Under the pieces are notes generated by a model. It searched no databases. It was not told the DNA's origin and saw nothing but the letters and a program-made list of their open reading frames with translations. DNA of 44,877 nucleotides from Lachnospiraceae bacterium (GTDB lineage Bacteria; Bacillota; Clostridia; Lachnospirales; Lachnospiraceae): positions 1 to 44,877 of the forward strand of contig JAAWCE010000064.1 in NCBI GenBank assembly GCA_022793065.1. The letters are read 5' to 3'. The translations under genes and the position numbers were made by a program. Positions 32,555 through 42,369 of the stretch are shown piece after piece (within the stretch, counting starts at the first letter, position 1; each line of letters opens with the position of its first letter).

Positions 32555-34306
32555 ATGAGAGAAAAGTATGAATCACTGGCACTTGTACAGTTGAAAGAAC
32601 TCGCCAAGGCACGTGGGCTGAGAGGTACGTCTGCCATGAAAAAGGCTGAACTTGTAGAAGCCATGCTGGCAGAGGATGAGAGACTGGAAAAGCAGGAGAA
32701 GGATAGTACCGGAAAGAGCGAGAAAACAACTGTTGCCGGGAAAAGTGAGAAGAAAGACGGCACCGCAAAAAGTGAGGAGAAGCAGCAGAACGACGAAAAT
32801 GCTTCCAAAACTGTGCATAAACGGAATGTTGTCACCAAATCAGGCGCTCCTTTGCAGGAACGCAATGAGCGTTTTCAGAGCGCGGCTAATGAGGGAAAAG
32901 ATAGAGCGGAGGCTGTGGTACAGCCTGAGAATGGCCGGAGGACCGAAGATTTTACCAGAGCGGAGGTAACAAGGACAGAATCCACTGCGGGTTCCAGATC
33001 GGATGCTGTAGTTTCCAAAGGAGAAAACGCTGGTTTTAGAGTGGATACGTCGGCTGCCAGGGGAGAATCGACAGGTTATAGAACGGATGCGCCCCAGGCC
33101 AAAACGGACGCCCAGGCAGCGCCTCGTCCCATGCGTACCAACGAAGTCTATGACGAGAAAACTTATCCGAAGGAGTTAGACAGCGGAGAAGAAGCCAGCG
33201 GTATTTTAGAGGTTATGCCGGATGGTTATGGTTTTATCCGCTGCGAAAATTATCTGCCCGGAGAAAATGATGTATATGTGGCTCCCAGTCAAATTCGTCG
33301 CTTTGGTCTGAAAACGGGGGATATTCTGCGGGGAAATAAGCGAATTAAAACACAACAGGAGAAGTTCAGCGCCCTGTTGTTTATACGAACTATAAATGGT
33401 TATACCACTGAGGAAGCGGCAAAGCGAAAGGGATTTGAAAACATGACGCCCATTTTTCCGAATGAGCGCATACGATTGGAGATGCCCGGCAGCAGTGTGG
33501 CTATGAGGGTTATGGATTTGGTAAGTCCGGTGGGAAAAGGGCAGAGAGGTATGATTGTGTCGCCGCCTAAGGCCGGCAAAACCACTTTATTGAAGGAAGT
33601 GGCAAAGTCCATACTTTGCACCAGCCCCAATGTGCATATGCTGATTTTGCTCATTGACGAGCGTCCCGAAGAGGTGACGGATATTAAGGAAGCCATCAGC
33701 GGCGCAAATGTGGAAGTGATTTATTCAACGTTTGACGAATTGCCGGAACATCATAAAAGAGTATCTGAAATGGTGATTGAGCGCGCAAAGCGCCTGGTAG
33801 AACATAAAAAAGATGTGGTTATTTTGTTAGATAGCATTACCCGACTGGCCAGAGCGTATAATTTGGTGGTGCCGCCCAGCGGACGGACGCTTTCCGGCGG
33901 CCTTGATCCGGCGGCGCTGCATATGCCGAAAAGGTTTTTTGGTGCGGCAAGAAATATGAGAGAGGGCGGCAGCCTGACAATTCTTGCCACGGCCCTTGTG
34001 GATACTGGAAGTAAAATGGACGATGTCATTTACGAGGAATTCAAAGGAACCGGCAATATGGAAATGATTCTGGACCGCAAGCTTTCCGAGAAGCGTATTT
34101 TCCCGGCAATTGATCTTGCAAAATCCGGAACCAGAAGAGAAGACTTGCTGTTGACAGGTGAGGAACTGGAGGCAATCAATATTATGCGCAAAGCGCTGAA
34201 CGGTATGAAGGCAGATGAAGCTACTGACCGTATTCTGGATATGTTTTCTAAGGCAAAAAATAACAATGATTTTGTTCAAATGGTAAAAAGAAACAAATTT
34301 ATTTAA
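32555..34306 (+). CDS. rho: Transcription termination factor Rho
   Basis: A hexameric RNA helicase that ends transcription at Rho-dependent sites. The 583 residues comprise the Rho N-terminal helical domain ([24 protein letters not shown], residues ~8-45), a long charged linker of about 150 residues rich in Lys, Glu, Ser and Ala, the cold-shock RNA-binding domain ([21 protein letters not shown] near 215) and the RecA-type motor with Walker [10 protein letters not shown] near 332, Walker [17 protein letters not shown] and the R-loop region [20 protein letters not shown]. The linker makes it longer than the 420-residue E. coli protein; extended linkers are common in Clostridia and can add RNA binding or phase-separating character. 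AGGAGG about 8 bases upstream supports ATG 32555. Confidence 0.97.
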   Translation: MREKYESLALVQLKELAKARGLRGTSAMKKAELVEAMLAEDERLEKQEKDSTGKSEKTTVAGKSEKKDGTAKSEEKQQNDENASKTVHKRNVVTKSGAPLQERNERFQSAANEGKDRAEAVVQPENGRRTEDFTRAEVTRTESTAGSRSDAVVSKGENAGFRVDTSAARGESTGYRTDAPQAKTDAQAAPRPMRTNEVYDEKTYPKELDSGEEASGILEVMPDGYGFIRCENYLPGENDVYVAPSQIRRFGLKTGDILRGNKRIKTQQEKFSALLFIRTINGYTTEEAAKRKGFENMTPIFPNERIRLEMPGSSVAMRVMDLVSPVGKGQRGMIVSPPKAGKTTLLKEVAKSILCTSPNVHMLILLIDERPEEVTDIKEAISGANVEVIYSTFDELPEHHKRVSEMVIERAKRLVEHKKDVVILLDSITRLARAYNLVVPPSGRTLSGGLDPAALHMPKRFFGAARNMREGGSLTILATALVDTGSKMDDVIYEEFKGTGNMEMILDRKLSEKRIFPAIDLAKSGTRREDLLLTGEELEAINIMRKALNGMKADEATDRILDMFSKAKNNNDFVQMVKRNKFI

Positions 34307-34314
34307 AATAAGAC

Positions 34315-34343
34315 TTGCACCTTTGTTCTCTGTATGATACAAT
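34315..34343 (+). promoter_or_regulatory. Promoter of rpmE
   Basis: TTGCAC at 34315-34320, 17 bases, TACAAT at 34338-34343. It begins 9 bases after the rho stop codon and gives a leader of about 150 bases before rpmE, long enough for an autogenous L31-type leader, though I did not identify a specific fold. Confidence 0.65.
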
Positions 34344-34499
34344 AATATAGCTGTTTGTGGTTCCATAAGCAGTGCGGATGAGAACGACAAATATAATACG
34401 ATTCAGCCTGAAAATGTTAAGGGATGATTTGTTTGTCTTTTGGACAGGGTTGGAAAGTGATGCAAATATGAATGTAAGTATTATAGAGAGGTGAGAAAA

Positions 34500-34700
34500 A
34501 TGAAAGAAGGAATCCATCCACAGTATTATCAGGCAACTGTAACCTGCAACTGCGGTAATACTTTCGTGACCGGCTCCACGAAGCCTGAGATTCACGTTGA
34601 AGTTTGCTCCAAGTGCCATTCATTCTATACCGGACAGCAGAAGACAGCCAGAGCGGACGGACGTATTGAGAAGTTCAACAAGAAATATGGCGTTAAATAA
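34500..34700 (+). CDS. rpmE: 50S ribosomal protein L31 (zinc form)
   Basis: L31 joins the 50S subunit and bridges to the 30S. The 66 residues begin [18 protein letters not shown] and carry the Cys pairs C-N-C and CSKC of the zinc-binding (C+) form, then [20 protein letters not shown], the conserved basic end. GAGAGGTGAG just upstream supports ATG 34500; a frame starting at 34491 is only an extension through that site. It has its own promoter after rho and its own terminator, so it can be regulated apart from its neighbours. C+ forms usually act when zinc is plentiful. Confidence 0.97.
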   Translation: MKEGIHPQYYQATVTCNCGNTFVTGSTKPEIHVEVCSKCHSFYTGQQKTARADGRIEKFNKKYGVK

Positions 34701-34708
34701 GTATCACG

Positions 34709-34741
34709 AAAAAGTTGAGGTTTTAATATCTCAACTTTTTT
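34709..34741 (+). terminator. Terminator of rpmE
   Basis: An 11-bp stem (AAAAAGTTGAG at 34709-34719, CTCAACTTTTT at 34730-34740) with a 10-base loop, followed by TG. Confidence 0.85.
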
Positions 34742-34794
34742 GTTACGGTAGTTGTCACGTTTAAAATGAATTTACGGTCATGTGGAGGTTTATT

Positions 34795-35760
34795 ATGGCG
34801 AAAAAGAGAAATCATTATTCTGGAATCGGCGGACAGGCCGTGCTGGAAGGTATTATGATGAAGAACAAAGAGAAATACGCCGTAGCTGTGAGAAAGTCAG
34901 ATGGAAAGATTTCCATAGAACAGGATAATTATCATGGTTTATTGGATGGAAATGTGATAAAGAAAATTCCTTTTATCAGAGGGATTTTTAATTTTATTGA
35001 TTCTCTTGTGTTGGGAATGAAATGTCTGAATTACTCAGCGTCCATGTACGAAGAGGAAGATGAGGGGAATGACAAGAGTAATGGGAAGAGCGGATTTGGC
35101 GACAAGTTAATGACCACATTGGTTACCTGTGTATCATTGGCTATGGCCATTGGTATCTTTGTGGTGCTGCCCTATTTTCTGGCTTCAAAGCTCAACGGAT
35201 TTGTGAGAAATCAATCTTTGATTGCTATTGTGGAAGGAGCCATCCGCATTGTTATTTTTATTCTTTATGTGTGCGGTATCAGTCTAATGAAAGATATCCG
35301 GCGATTGTATCGTTATCATGGTGCGGAACATAAATGTATAAATTGTATTGAAAGAGGCCGGCCCTTGACGGTAAAGAACGTAATGCGCAGTTCCAGGCTG
35401 CACAGACGATGCGGAACCAGTTTTATTTTCTTTGTATTATTTGTAAGCATTGTTTTATTCTTTTTTATTCGTGTGGACAATGTTGCGGAGAGAGTGGCCC
35501 TTCGTATTCTTCTGATGCCTGTGGTGGCAGGTATTTCATATGAATTGATCAGGCTGGCCGGCCGTACAGACAATATATTGGTACGGATTATTTCCGCCCC
35601 CGGCATGGCGATTCAGCGTCTCACAACTAAGGAGCCTGATGAGCAGATGGCAGAGGTTGCAATAGCCGCTGTGGAAGCTGTATTTGACTGGAAGAAGTAT
35701 TTACAGGATCATTATGGCTATAGGGAAGAGGAGCTGGAAGAAGCGGAGGGATCATTTTGA
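34795..35760 (+). CDS. DUF1385 (YqhQ-like) membrane protein
   Basis: About 321 residues. Family motifs are GGQAVLEGIMMKN near the N-terminus, PFIRGIFNFIDSLVLGMKCLNYSA, YRYHGAEHKCINCIERG (the conserved His/Cys cluster) and SRLHRRCGTSFIFFV. Four hydrophobic segments lie in the middle. The His/Cys motif suggests metal binding, but no function is established. The position between rpmE and prmC-prfA is conserved in clostridia. GTGGAGG precedes ATG 34795; an upstream ATG 34780 overlaps that site and is not used. The stop overlaps the TTG start of prmC by four bases, so the two are translationally coupled. Confidence 0.88.
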   Translation: MAKKRNHYSGIGGQAVLEGIMMKNKEKYAVAVRKSDGKISIEQDNYHGLLDGNVIKKIPFIRGIFNFIDSLVLGMKCLNYSASMYEEEDEGNDKSNGKSGFGDKLMTTLVTCVSLAMAIGIFVVLPYFLASKLNGFVRNQSLIAIVEGAIRIVIFILYVCGISLMKDIRRLYRYHGAEHKCINCIERGRPLTVKNVMRSSRLHRRCGTSFIFFVLFVSIVLFFFIRVDNVAERVALRILLMPVVAGISYELIRLAGRTDNILVRIISAPGMAIQRLTTKEPDEQMAEVAIAAVEAVFDWKKYLQDHYGYREEELEEAEGSF

Positions 35761-36644
35761 CATATAGGGAATTATATGTTCAGGGAAAAGAGCGTTTGGC
35801 TGCGGCCCAAATCGGAGAGGCCCAGTGGGATGCCAGACTGCTGTTGGAATATGTCTGTGGTACAAATCGGAATGATTTGCTGGTACATGGGGACAGAAAT
35901 GTGGAACCGGATTGTCAAAGGGAGTATGAAGCGTTGATTGAGAAACGCCAAAGGCGAATTCCCCTTCAATACCTGACAGGGGTGCAGGAATTCATGGGAT
36001 TGGAATTTTTCGTTAATTCCCATGTATTGATTCCCAGACAGGATACGGAGATTTTAGTGGAAGAGGTATTGCGAAATCTACATGATGGAATGTGTATACT
36101 GGACATGTGCACTGGTTCGGGCTGTATTTTAATCAGCTTACTCTATTATTCCAATCATTGTGACGGATTGGGTGTGGATATTTCCTCAGAGGCAATAGGG
36201 GTGGCTGAAAAGAATAGTGCCAAACTTTTGCCCAAAGAAAGCGCTGGGCAGGCGGAAGAAGGATTTGGAAGAATTCGTTTTCGGCAAAGTGACTTGTTTG
36301 AGAAGGTAGAAGGAAAATATGACATTATTGTATCCAATCCCCCATATATTGACAGTGTAGAAATGGAAAATCTGATGCCGGAGGTGGGAAAGTATGAGCC
36401 GCGTTTGGCGTTAGAGGGAGGACAGGACGGTCTTTTTTTCTATAGAAGAATTTTGGATGGTTGTCGTGACCACCTTTTCGGCGGGGGAATGTTGTTTTTT
36501 GAGATTGGCTGCGGACAGGCAGAGGATGTCAGTAATTTCATGGCGGAGGCAGGTTTTTTGGATATTCAGGTAGTGAAAGATTATGCAGGACTGGACAGAG
36601 TGGTGTATGGCACGCTGGGATTTGGTGAAGTTAAGGAATCTTAG
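35757..36644 (+). CDS. prmC: Release factor glutamine methyltransferase
   Basis: PrmC methylates the Gln of the GGQ motif in RF1 and RF2 using SAM, increasing termination efficiency. The 295 residues have the N-terminal helical substrate domain ([26 protein letters not shown]), the SAM-binding motif [17 protein letters not shown] near residue 115 and the catalytic NPPY ([11 protein letters not shown] near 195). [16 protein letters not shown] is a further family mark. The start is TTG 35757, overlapping the previous TGA (TTGA), with GGAGGG upstream. It is followed by prfA, whose product is its substrate; prfB at the other end of the window is the second target. Confidence 0.95.
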   Translation: MTYRELYVQGKERLAAAQIGEAQWDARLLLEYVCGTNRNDLLVHGDRNVEPDCQREYEALIEKRQRRIPLQYLTGVQEFMGLEFFVNSHVLIPRQDTEILVEEVLRNLHDGMCILDMCTGSGCILISLLYYSNHCDGLGVDISSEAIGVAEKNSAKLLPKESAGQAEEGFGRIRFRQSDLFEKVEGKYDIIVSNPPYIDSVEMENLMPEVGKYEPRLALEGGQDGLFFYRRILDGCRDHLFGGGMLFFEIGCGQAEDVSNFMAEAGFLDIQVVKDYAGLDRVVYGTLGFGEVKES

Positions 36645-36703
36645 ATATAAACGGCTCAATGAAATATGTAAGTGTTGGGCTATTTGAGATAAAGGAGTTA
36701 ATT

Positions 36704-37780
36704 ATGTTTGATAAATTAGAGGATTTATTGATACGTTATGAGGAAATTATGGGTGAGCTTCATGAACCCACGGTAGCCAATCATCAGGAGCGTTTTCGTA
36801 AATTGATGAAGGAACAGAGTGATCTTCTGCCTATTGTAGAAGCATATACGGAATATAAGAAATGCAGGCAGGACATTGAGGACTCGCTGGGAATGTTGGA
36901 AGAAGAAAATGATGAAGAAATGCGGGAAATGATTAAGGAGACCTTAAACGACAGCAAAAAACGGGAAGAGGAATTGGAGCAGACCTTAAAGCTTTTGCTG
37001 CTGCCTAAAGACCCCAATGATGAAAAAAATGTCATTGTGGAAATTCGTGCCGGGGCAGGGGGAGATGAGGCGGCATTGTTTGCCGCGGAGATTTATCGTA
37101 TGTACGTGCATTATGCGGAGAGTCAGCGCTGGAAAGTGGAGACTTTGAACGTGGATGAAATTGGAATAGGCGGCATGAAAGAAGTGCAGTTTGCAATTAC
37201 AGGCCAGGGCGCTTATTCCAGGATGAAATATGAGAGTGGCGTTCATCGGGTACAGCGGGTGCCGGAAACGGAAAGCGGCGGGCGCATCCATACTTCTACA
37301 ATCAGTGTGGCGGTTATGCCGGAGGTGGATGAGGATATTGACATTGTAATTGACGAAAAGGATATCCGGATTGACGTCATGCGTGCGTCCGGTAATGGGG
37401 GGCAATGTGTGAATACTACGGATTCTGCAGTACGGCTGACCCACTTCCCCACAGGTATCGTGGTGTATAGTCAGACCGAAAAGTCGCAGATTCAGAATAA
37501 GGCGAAGGCATTTGCGCTGTTGAAGTCAAAGCTTTATGATATGGAACAACAGCAAAGACATGATGCGGAGGCAGAACTGCGTCGCAGTCAGATAGGTACG
37601 GGAGATCGTTCGGAAAAGATTCGCACATATAATTTCCCTCAGGGACGTGTCACGGATCACCGTATTGGCTTGACCATCTATAAATTGGATAAGGTGATGA
37701 ATGGGGATATTCAGGAAATTCTTGACGCCTGCATTGCTGCCGACCAGGCGGCTAAGCTGGTAAAGATGGGAGAAAGCTAA
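36704..37780 (+). CDS. prfA: Peptide chain release factor 1
   Basis: RF1 reads UAA and UAG. The 358 residues include the codon-recognition loop in [14 protein letters not shown] (P-E-T, the RF1 counterpart of P-A/V-T) and the catalytic GGQ in [21 protein letters not shown]. The latter has Cys where most RF1 proteins have His after GGQ. The frame is open upstream to 36659, but AAAGGAG before ATG 36704 and family starts M-F-D-K-L-E fix the start. It lies 59 bases after prmC, which methylates its Gln. No frameshift, unlike prfB. A terminator is not obvious downstream; ACCCCC/GGGGGT at 37799-37841 could pair weakly. Confidence 0.97.
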   Translation: MFDKLEDLLIRYEEIMGELHEPTVANHQERFRKLMKEQSDLLPIVEAYTEYKKCRQDIEDSLGMLEEENDEEMREMIKETLNDSKKREEELEQTLKLLLLPKDPNDEKNVIVEIRAGAGGDEAALFAAEIYRMYVHYAESQRWKVETLNVDEIGIGGMKEVQFAITGQGAYSRMKYESGVHRVQRVPETESGGRIHTSTISVAVMPEVDEDIDIVIDEKDIRIDVMRASGNGGQCVNTTDSAVRLTHFPTGIVVYSQTEKSQIQNKAKAFALLKSKLYDMEQQQRHDAEAELRRSQIGTGDRSEKIRTYNFPQGRVTDHRIGLTIYKLDKVMNGDIQEILDACIAADQAAKLVKMGES

Positions 37781-37851
37781 AAGCCGCATGGTCGTGGGAC
37801 CCCCTTCTATTCAATGCCGCGCCCGAAATCCGGTTGGGGGTATTGTGTTTT

Positions 37852-40800
37852 TTATGCCTGGGTCTTGCTGCTCAGTTGTTGGACTTTATAAAATCCTATA
37901 TAGCTTCCAGGCAATACAGTGAGCAATTGCTGATAAAATTTATATGCCTTCTCTAAATTTCCCGATGCTTCGTTGTAAATTGCAAGTACTTCGGGAAATG
38001 CAGTGCAGGCGGTACGGCGACATTCCGGGCATGAAGGCATTGAGGAAAGTTGTTCAAGAGCTTCTTTTGCCCGATCCATTTGTCCTGTGAAAATCCAATA
38101 TTTGACCATGTCGCAAGTATTTTCTCTTCTATTGTACGGATGTGTCAGATATTGTTCCAGGGATGGATATTTTTCTGTTTCGTAGCAGAAGCGTTCTTCG
38201 ATAGCTTGCAGGTAAAGCCGGGCAAATTGATTGACTTCTTCTTGATTGCCCAATTCCCAGTAGATTTGCATACGTTCCAACAATTTTTCTTTGTGCTCCC
38301 ACCAATCATTTTCTTTTTCTGCCATTTCCATTACTTTTCTCTTTGTGGAAAGGGCTTTTTCCATGTCCATTAGGAAGTAATACTGAATATCAGATAGATT
38401 TTCCCAAAGGTCTATGGAATCATATTTTTGTGCAAGCGACAGCGCTTCCAGCTCCAACTTTGTGATTTCTTCCGGACTCATATATCTGCACTGGGCAGTT
38501 TTGACTGCGAGACAATGTTCCTGATAAAGGGTTTCGGAAATATTTTCCTTTTCAAAGGATTCACGGAATAAGCGGAGCGCTTCGTCAAAGTCACCTCTTT
38601 CTTCGTAATTCCATGCCAGGATTTTGTAGCACCATGCCTGGTCGCTGCCATCCAAAAGTTCGATGCCTTTCCGCAGCCATTCTTCCGCCTGGTCTGGTTT
38701 GCCCATTTTGGTGCAGACTTTCATGGCGTTGGAGCATAAGGCCAGTCCATGACCGTTTTTCGTGGGCTGTTCCAGGTTTGCCAGCGCTTTTTTTAGGTAG
38801 AAGAGCGCCTGAGAATATTTTCCCTGATAATAGAGGAGCTTTCCTTTCAGGTTTAAGCCCAGGAAAAAGTTTTTGTTCAGCTTAAGCGCCTGATCAGCAT
38901 CTTCCATTGCCTGCTCCAGAAGGCCCAGTCTGCGATAGATGATACCCCGATTCCAGTAATCGGAATGACTATTGGGACTGAGTTCGATTTGGCGATTTGC
39001 GAATGTAAGGGCTTTTAAAAGAAGCGGAATACTGTCTATATCATTATCCACCTTTTTGTATAGATTTGCAATTCTGCGGTTTGCAGTCTCATGTTCAGGG
39101 TTTATGATAAGTACCTGTTCATACAGACGGACAGCATCCTCCCAATTTCCTAAGTAATCCTCACATTGGGCCATATTGATTGCGGTGCCCTCTGTCATAT
39201 CATAATAGGAGACAAATAATTGATAAGCCTCTAAGGCCTCTTTGTATTTACCGGCATTTTTTAAGATACATCCCTGGACATAGAAATAATCACAATATTC
39301 TTCCGGCGGATCGTTTTGCCTTAATTCGATGGCGGCGGTTATGTATTCTTCCGCTTTTCCAGGGTGCACAAATTCCGCGTAATATTGGCAGTCTTCAATA
39401 ATGGCCATTTCATGATACAAATCTCCAAGCAAGCTGCTGCGCACATTGTTTTCGCGAAATTTTGCCAACAACTCTTGTGCTTTACGCAAAACTTCAAAGT
39501 ATTGCAGGTCCGACTGGCTGCGCAGCCTTTCAAGGCGCAGTGCCAGATAGTCCAGGTCGGGGGTTAAAACTTCCTCTTCTTTTGCCTGGGCAAGAATACC
39601 TTCCGCATCCTGATATTGTCCGTAATCCATAAAAATTTTGGCGGCATATTCATAAATCTCAGAGTATTTTGTATAAATTTTTTTGGCCTCATAGAAGAGA
39701 TCTATTACTTCCTGGGCACGGTTTAGGTGATAACATGCCTTTTGTTTCTGGGCCAGCGCCGGGAACCAGTTCTTATCCAATACCAATATTTCATCGGCAA
39801 GTATAGCGGCTTCCTCATATTTTTTCTCGGAAATAAACAAGTCAAGCAGTTCCTGACGGATTTGCGGATAGTCGGGCGCATATTCTAAGGCCTGCCCCAG
39901 AGCTTTTTCCGCATAACTGTTTAATGTTTTAGCCTGTTGGCGGTCTTTTGTCTGTTCTGCCATTCCCCAATAAGCTTTTGCCTGAAAGTCATAGGCCATG
40001 GAAAGGTCGTGACGATATCTGGATAAATGATTTTCTCTGTCATCGGAAGCGGCGGGATCGTCTGTTTCAGACGAGGTGTTTTCTAACCTGGCAATCTGTT
40101 CCTCTGCCGTCTGCTGCCACAATCGGCTTTCCTGTTCACTTTCCTGTAGTTTTCCGGCCTGATAGAACAATATGGTGAGATATTTATGCCCTGACTCCAT
40201 ATTGTCAAAATATTCAGGATGCGTCTGCAGGAAGTCGATGCCTTTTTGATTGTATTCCATTCCGATGTAGGAAGTGCACAACCGTGAGGCGTCTTCCTGT
40301 GTAAGTGTTCCGGCGGCAAGTGCATTTTCACATTCCGTTATATATGCCTGGTTCAATTCTTTGATCAGTGATTCCAGGGAATCGTCATCCGTGCGTTCCA
40401 AAGCCAGAAAACAATGTCTGAGCGCTTTGGAAACATTTCCCTGTTCTTTTTCATATAAGGTAAGGTATTTTTCCGTGAGATAATATGTACCGAATTTGTC
40501 TTCAAGTTTCAGGTAGATTTGGGCAGCTTCTTCGTGAAAGCCGCAGTTCCAGAGAATTTCTGTGCCCAATACCTGAATTTTCGCATTTTCCTCATAGGCA
40601 GACAACAGAGACCTTACTTCTTCTCCGGCGCGTTTATCGCCTTTTGCAGCCGTAAGCTGAAGGGTGGCCAGGTGGTAATAAGGATGTTGAATGTTCAGTT
40701 GTTCCATAGCGGCTGCAGTTTGTTCTGCCTCTTCCCATTTTTGCTCATGGATGAATTCTTCCAGATGATATAATTGATTTTGAAATTCATCGTAGTCGGC

Positions 40801-41346
40801 GTCGTCTGCACCCTGGACCCATTGATAAGGAAAATCGTCTTCTCCGTTCTGATCCTGAATTCTGTTAAGCATATAGTAGACAAAACCTTCCGGCAGGCGT
40901 TCTTTCAGGTTATCCACGTCTTTTTGAATATGAAAAAATTCATCTAAAAGGCGGTAAGTACTGGCATTGAGCCGATAATGAGAGGTGAGAAAATAAAAGA
41001 GTTTCCATTTGATTTCTTCTCCCTCTTCCAAATCCAGACAAATATCTTCTTTTAAAAGGGCTTCCCATGCGCTGTCGTCCAATCGTTTTGACAGATGAAA
41101 ATAAATATCTGCGGCCCGTTTCATCCACAGTCCTGACGGCGTGTTGTCTTCTTCCTCTTCTTCCTCTGCGTCCGTTGTTCTGGCAAAGGCCAAAGCGTGT
41201 TCATAGGCTTCTCGCAGGCGTCGAAATCCTTCCGGGTCGTCTTCTGGATTGTGCGCGGCGAGCTTTTGGCGGTAGGCATCACGGATGATAGCTTCATCCT
41301 TTGTCTCCGGGATTCCCAATATAGCAAAAATCATGGCTGTATTCAT
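37852..41346 (-). CDS. Giant TPR protein with N-terminal J-like domain
   Basis: A 1164-residue soluble protein. Residues 1-55 resemble a J domain (FAILGIPETKDEAIIRDAYRQKLAAHNPEDDPEGFRRLREAYEHAL), but the catalytic HPD is replaced by HNPED, so stimulation of DnaK is doubtful. The remainder is a chain of helical hairpins, many fitting tetratricopeptide repeats (for example ALEAYQLFVSYYDMTEGTAINMAQCEDYLGNWEDAVRLYEQVL), about 20 or more by eye. Such scaffolds bind other proteins or peptides. Similar J-TPR proteins occur in Lachnospiraceae with no known role. GGAGG precedes ATG 41346. It is a monocistronic minus-strand gene, convergent with prfA and divergent from infC. Confidence 0.8.
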   Translation of the reverse strand: MNTAMIFAILGIPETKDEAIIRDAYRQKLAAHNPEDDPEGFRRLREAYEHALAFARTTDAEEEEEEDNTPSGLWMKRAADIYFHLSKRLDDSAWEALLKEDICLDLEEGEEIKWKLFYFLTSHYRLNASTYRLLDEFFHIQKDVDNLKERLPEGFVYYMLNRIQDQNGEDDFPYQWVQGADDADYDEFQNQLYHLEEFIHEQKWEEAEQTAAAMEQLNIQHPYYHLATLQLTAAKGDKRAGEEVRSLLSAYEENAKIQVLGTEILWNCGFHEEAAQIYLKLEDKFGTYYLTEKYLTLYEKEQGNVSKALRHCFLALERTDDDSLESLIKELNQAYITECENALAAGTLTQEDASRLCTSYIGMEYNQKGIDFLQTHPEYFDNMESGHKYLTILFYQAGKLQESEQESRLWQQTAEEQIARLENTSSETDDPAASDDRENHLSRYRHDLSMAYDFQAKAYWGMAEQTKDRQQAKTLNSYAEKALGQALEYAPDYPQIRQELLDLFISEKKYEEAAILADEILVLDKNWFPALAQKQKACYHLNRAQEVIDLFYEAKKIYTKYSEIYEYAAKIFMDYGQYQDAEGILAQAKEEEVLTPDLDYLALRLERLRSQSDLQYFEVLRKAQELLAKFRENNVRSSLLGDLYHEMAIIEDCQYYAEFVHPGKAEEYITAAIELRQNDPPEEYCDYFYVQGCILKNAGKYKEALEAYQLFVSYYDMTEGTAINMAQCEDYLGNWEDAVRLYEQVLIINPEHETANRRIANLYKKVDNDIDSIPLLLKALTFANRQIELSPNSHSDYWNRGIIYRRLGLLEQAMEDADQALKLNKNFFLGLNLKGKLLYYQGKYSQALFYLKKALANLEQPTKNGHGLALCSNAMKVCTKMGKPDQAEEWLRKGIELLDGSDQAWCYKILAWNYEERGDFDEALRLFRESFEKENISETLYQEHCLAVKTAQCRYMSPEEITKLELEALSLAQKYDSIDLWENLSDIQYYFLMDMEKALSTKRKVMEMAEKENDWWEHKEKLLERMQIYWELGNQEEVNQFARLYLQAIEERFCYETEKYPSLEQYLTHPYNRRENTCDMVKYWIFTGQMDRAKEALEQLSSMPSCPECRRTACTAFPEVLAIYNEASGNLEKAYKFYQQLLTVLPGSYIGFYKVQQLSSKTQA

Positions 41347-41377
41347 TGTAGTCCTCCATTAGAAAATATGAATGAAA

Positions 41378-41418
41378 CGCCCGAAGAGAAGAGGTGAAAA
41401 CCTCTAATACAGACGGGC
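41378..41418. repeat. Inverted-repeat structure between the TPR gene and infC
   Basis: GAGGT-GAAA-ACCTC (41391-41404) is enclosed by GCCCG (41379-41383) and CGGGC (41414-41418). It could be a stem-loop in the 5' leader of the TPR gene. No known RNA family is recognised. The rest of the gap to 41575 shows no gene. Confidence 0.45.
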
Positions 41419-41575
41419 AAATAAGGGTTGGTAAGACTTTTTTGTAAAGTTACTCTTTACATATTGTAACAAGCCTTTGGCATGATGGCAAGGTATTTTT
41501 TGGAAGAGTATCTAAAGTTCACGTCCGGCGTTTTGCTTATACAAATGATTGATTGGTATAATTTAAAAATATATA

Positions 41576-41604
41576 TTGACAAATATGAAATGTAATGATA
41601 GAAT
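41576..41604 (+). promoter_or_regulatory. Promoter of infC-rpmI-rplT
   Basis: TTGACA at 41576-41581, 17 bases, TAGAAT at 41599-41604. It yields a leader of about 185 bases before infC. Confidence 0.8.
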
Positions 41605-41611
41605 ATGAAAA

Positions 41612-41796
41612 TGTGTAAAGTAACAAGTGTGTTTTATACACATATGAAAGCAGAGTATCCACTCTCACCTTACGGCAATTGGGCTGGTAAGCGTTATCAT
41701 TTTTAATACATGCGGAACCTGGATATGGTTTCGTTTGCTGAAAGTGAGTAAGTGGGTAGTTATGCTATCCACTTTTTCTTATGGAGGTGCAAGACC
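41612..41796 (+). promoter_or_regulatory. infC operon leader with alternative antiterminator/terminator
   Basis: The terminator pairs AGTGGGTAG (41751-41759) with CTATCCACT (41765-41773) around a TTATG loop, followed by TTTTTCTT. The same strand 41751-41758 can instead pair with TATCCACT at 41656-41663, extended by CTCAC/GTGAG (41664-41668 with 41744-41748). The two folds exclude each other. This is the layout of a translation-factor/L20 operon attenuator in Bacillota. Confidence 0.75.
41750..41777 (+). terminator. Leader terminator in front of infC
   Basis: A 9-10 bp stem with a five-base loop and a run of five T's, 20 bases upstream of the infC start. It would stop transcription before infC unless the alternative pairing forms. 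Confidence 0.75.
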
Positions 41797-42303
41797 ATTA
41801 GCGATTTAATGATTAACGAACAGATTAGGGACAGGGAAATACGTCTGATTGGGGAGGACGGCGCACAGCTTGGCATTGTGGCCACAAAGGAGGCTATGCG
41901 GATGGCGGAAGAAGCAGGATTGGATCTGGTGAAGATTGCTCCCACTGCAAAACCGCCTGTATGTAAGATTGTTGATTACGGTAAATTTAAGTATGAGCAG
42001 ATCAGGAAGGAAAAGGAAGCAAAGAAGAAGCAAAGGGTGATTGAAATTAAGGAGATTCGTTTGTCTCCGAATATTGATACCAATGACCTGAATACGAAAA
42101 TCAATGCGGCTAAGAAGTTTCTCAGCAAGGGAGACAAAGTAAAGGTAACGCTTCGATTCCGGGGCCGTGAGATTGCACATATGAACAACAGTAAGCACAT
42201 TCTGGATGATTTTGCGAAAAGTCTGTCCGATATTTCGGTGGTGGAGAAGGCGCCTAAGGTAGAGGGCAGGAGTATGACAATGTTTTTAACTGAGAAGCGT
42301 TAG
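41797..42303 (+). CDS. infC: Translation initiation factor IF-3, ATT start
   Basis: IF-3 keeps the 30S subunit free and checks the start codon. The 168 residues contain the N-domain (SDLMINEQIRDREIRLIGEDGAQLGIV), the lysine-rich linker and the C-domain (KEIRLSPNIDTNDLNTKINAAKKFLSKGDKVKVTLRFRGRE). The start is most likely ATT 41797: GGAGGTG at 41783-41789 is 7 bases away, whereas the next in-frame ATG (41809) is 19 bases from it, and the upstream frame from 41752 runs through the terminator. An AUU start on infC lets IF-3 repress its own translation, as in E. coli. First gene of infC-rpmI-rplT. Confidence 0.95.
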   Translation: MSDLMINEQIRDREIRLIGEDGAQLGIVATKEAMRMAEEAGLDLVKIAPTAKPPVCKIVDYGKFKYEQIRKEKEAKKKQRVIEIKEIRLSPNIDTNDLNTKINAAKKFLSKGDKVKVTLRFRGREIAHMNNSKHILDDFAKSLSDISVVEKAPKVEGRSMTMFLTEKR

Positions 42304-42369
42304 GGACAGCAAGTTCCATGGTTCGCCAAAGTTAAAATATAGATTATAAAAGTTTAGGAGGAATATGAT

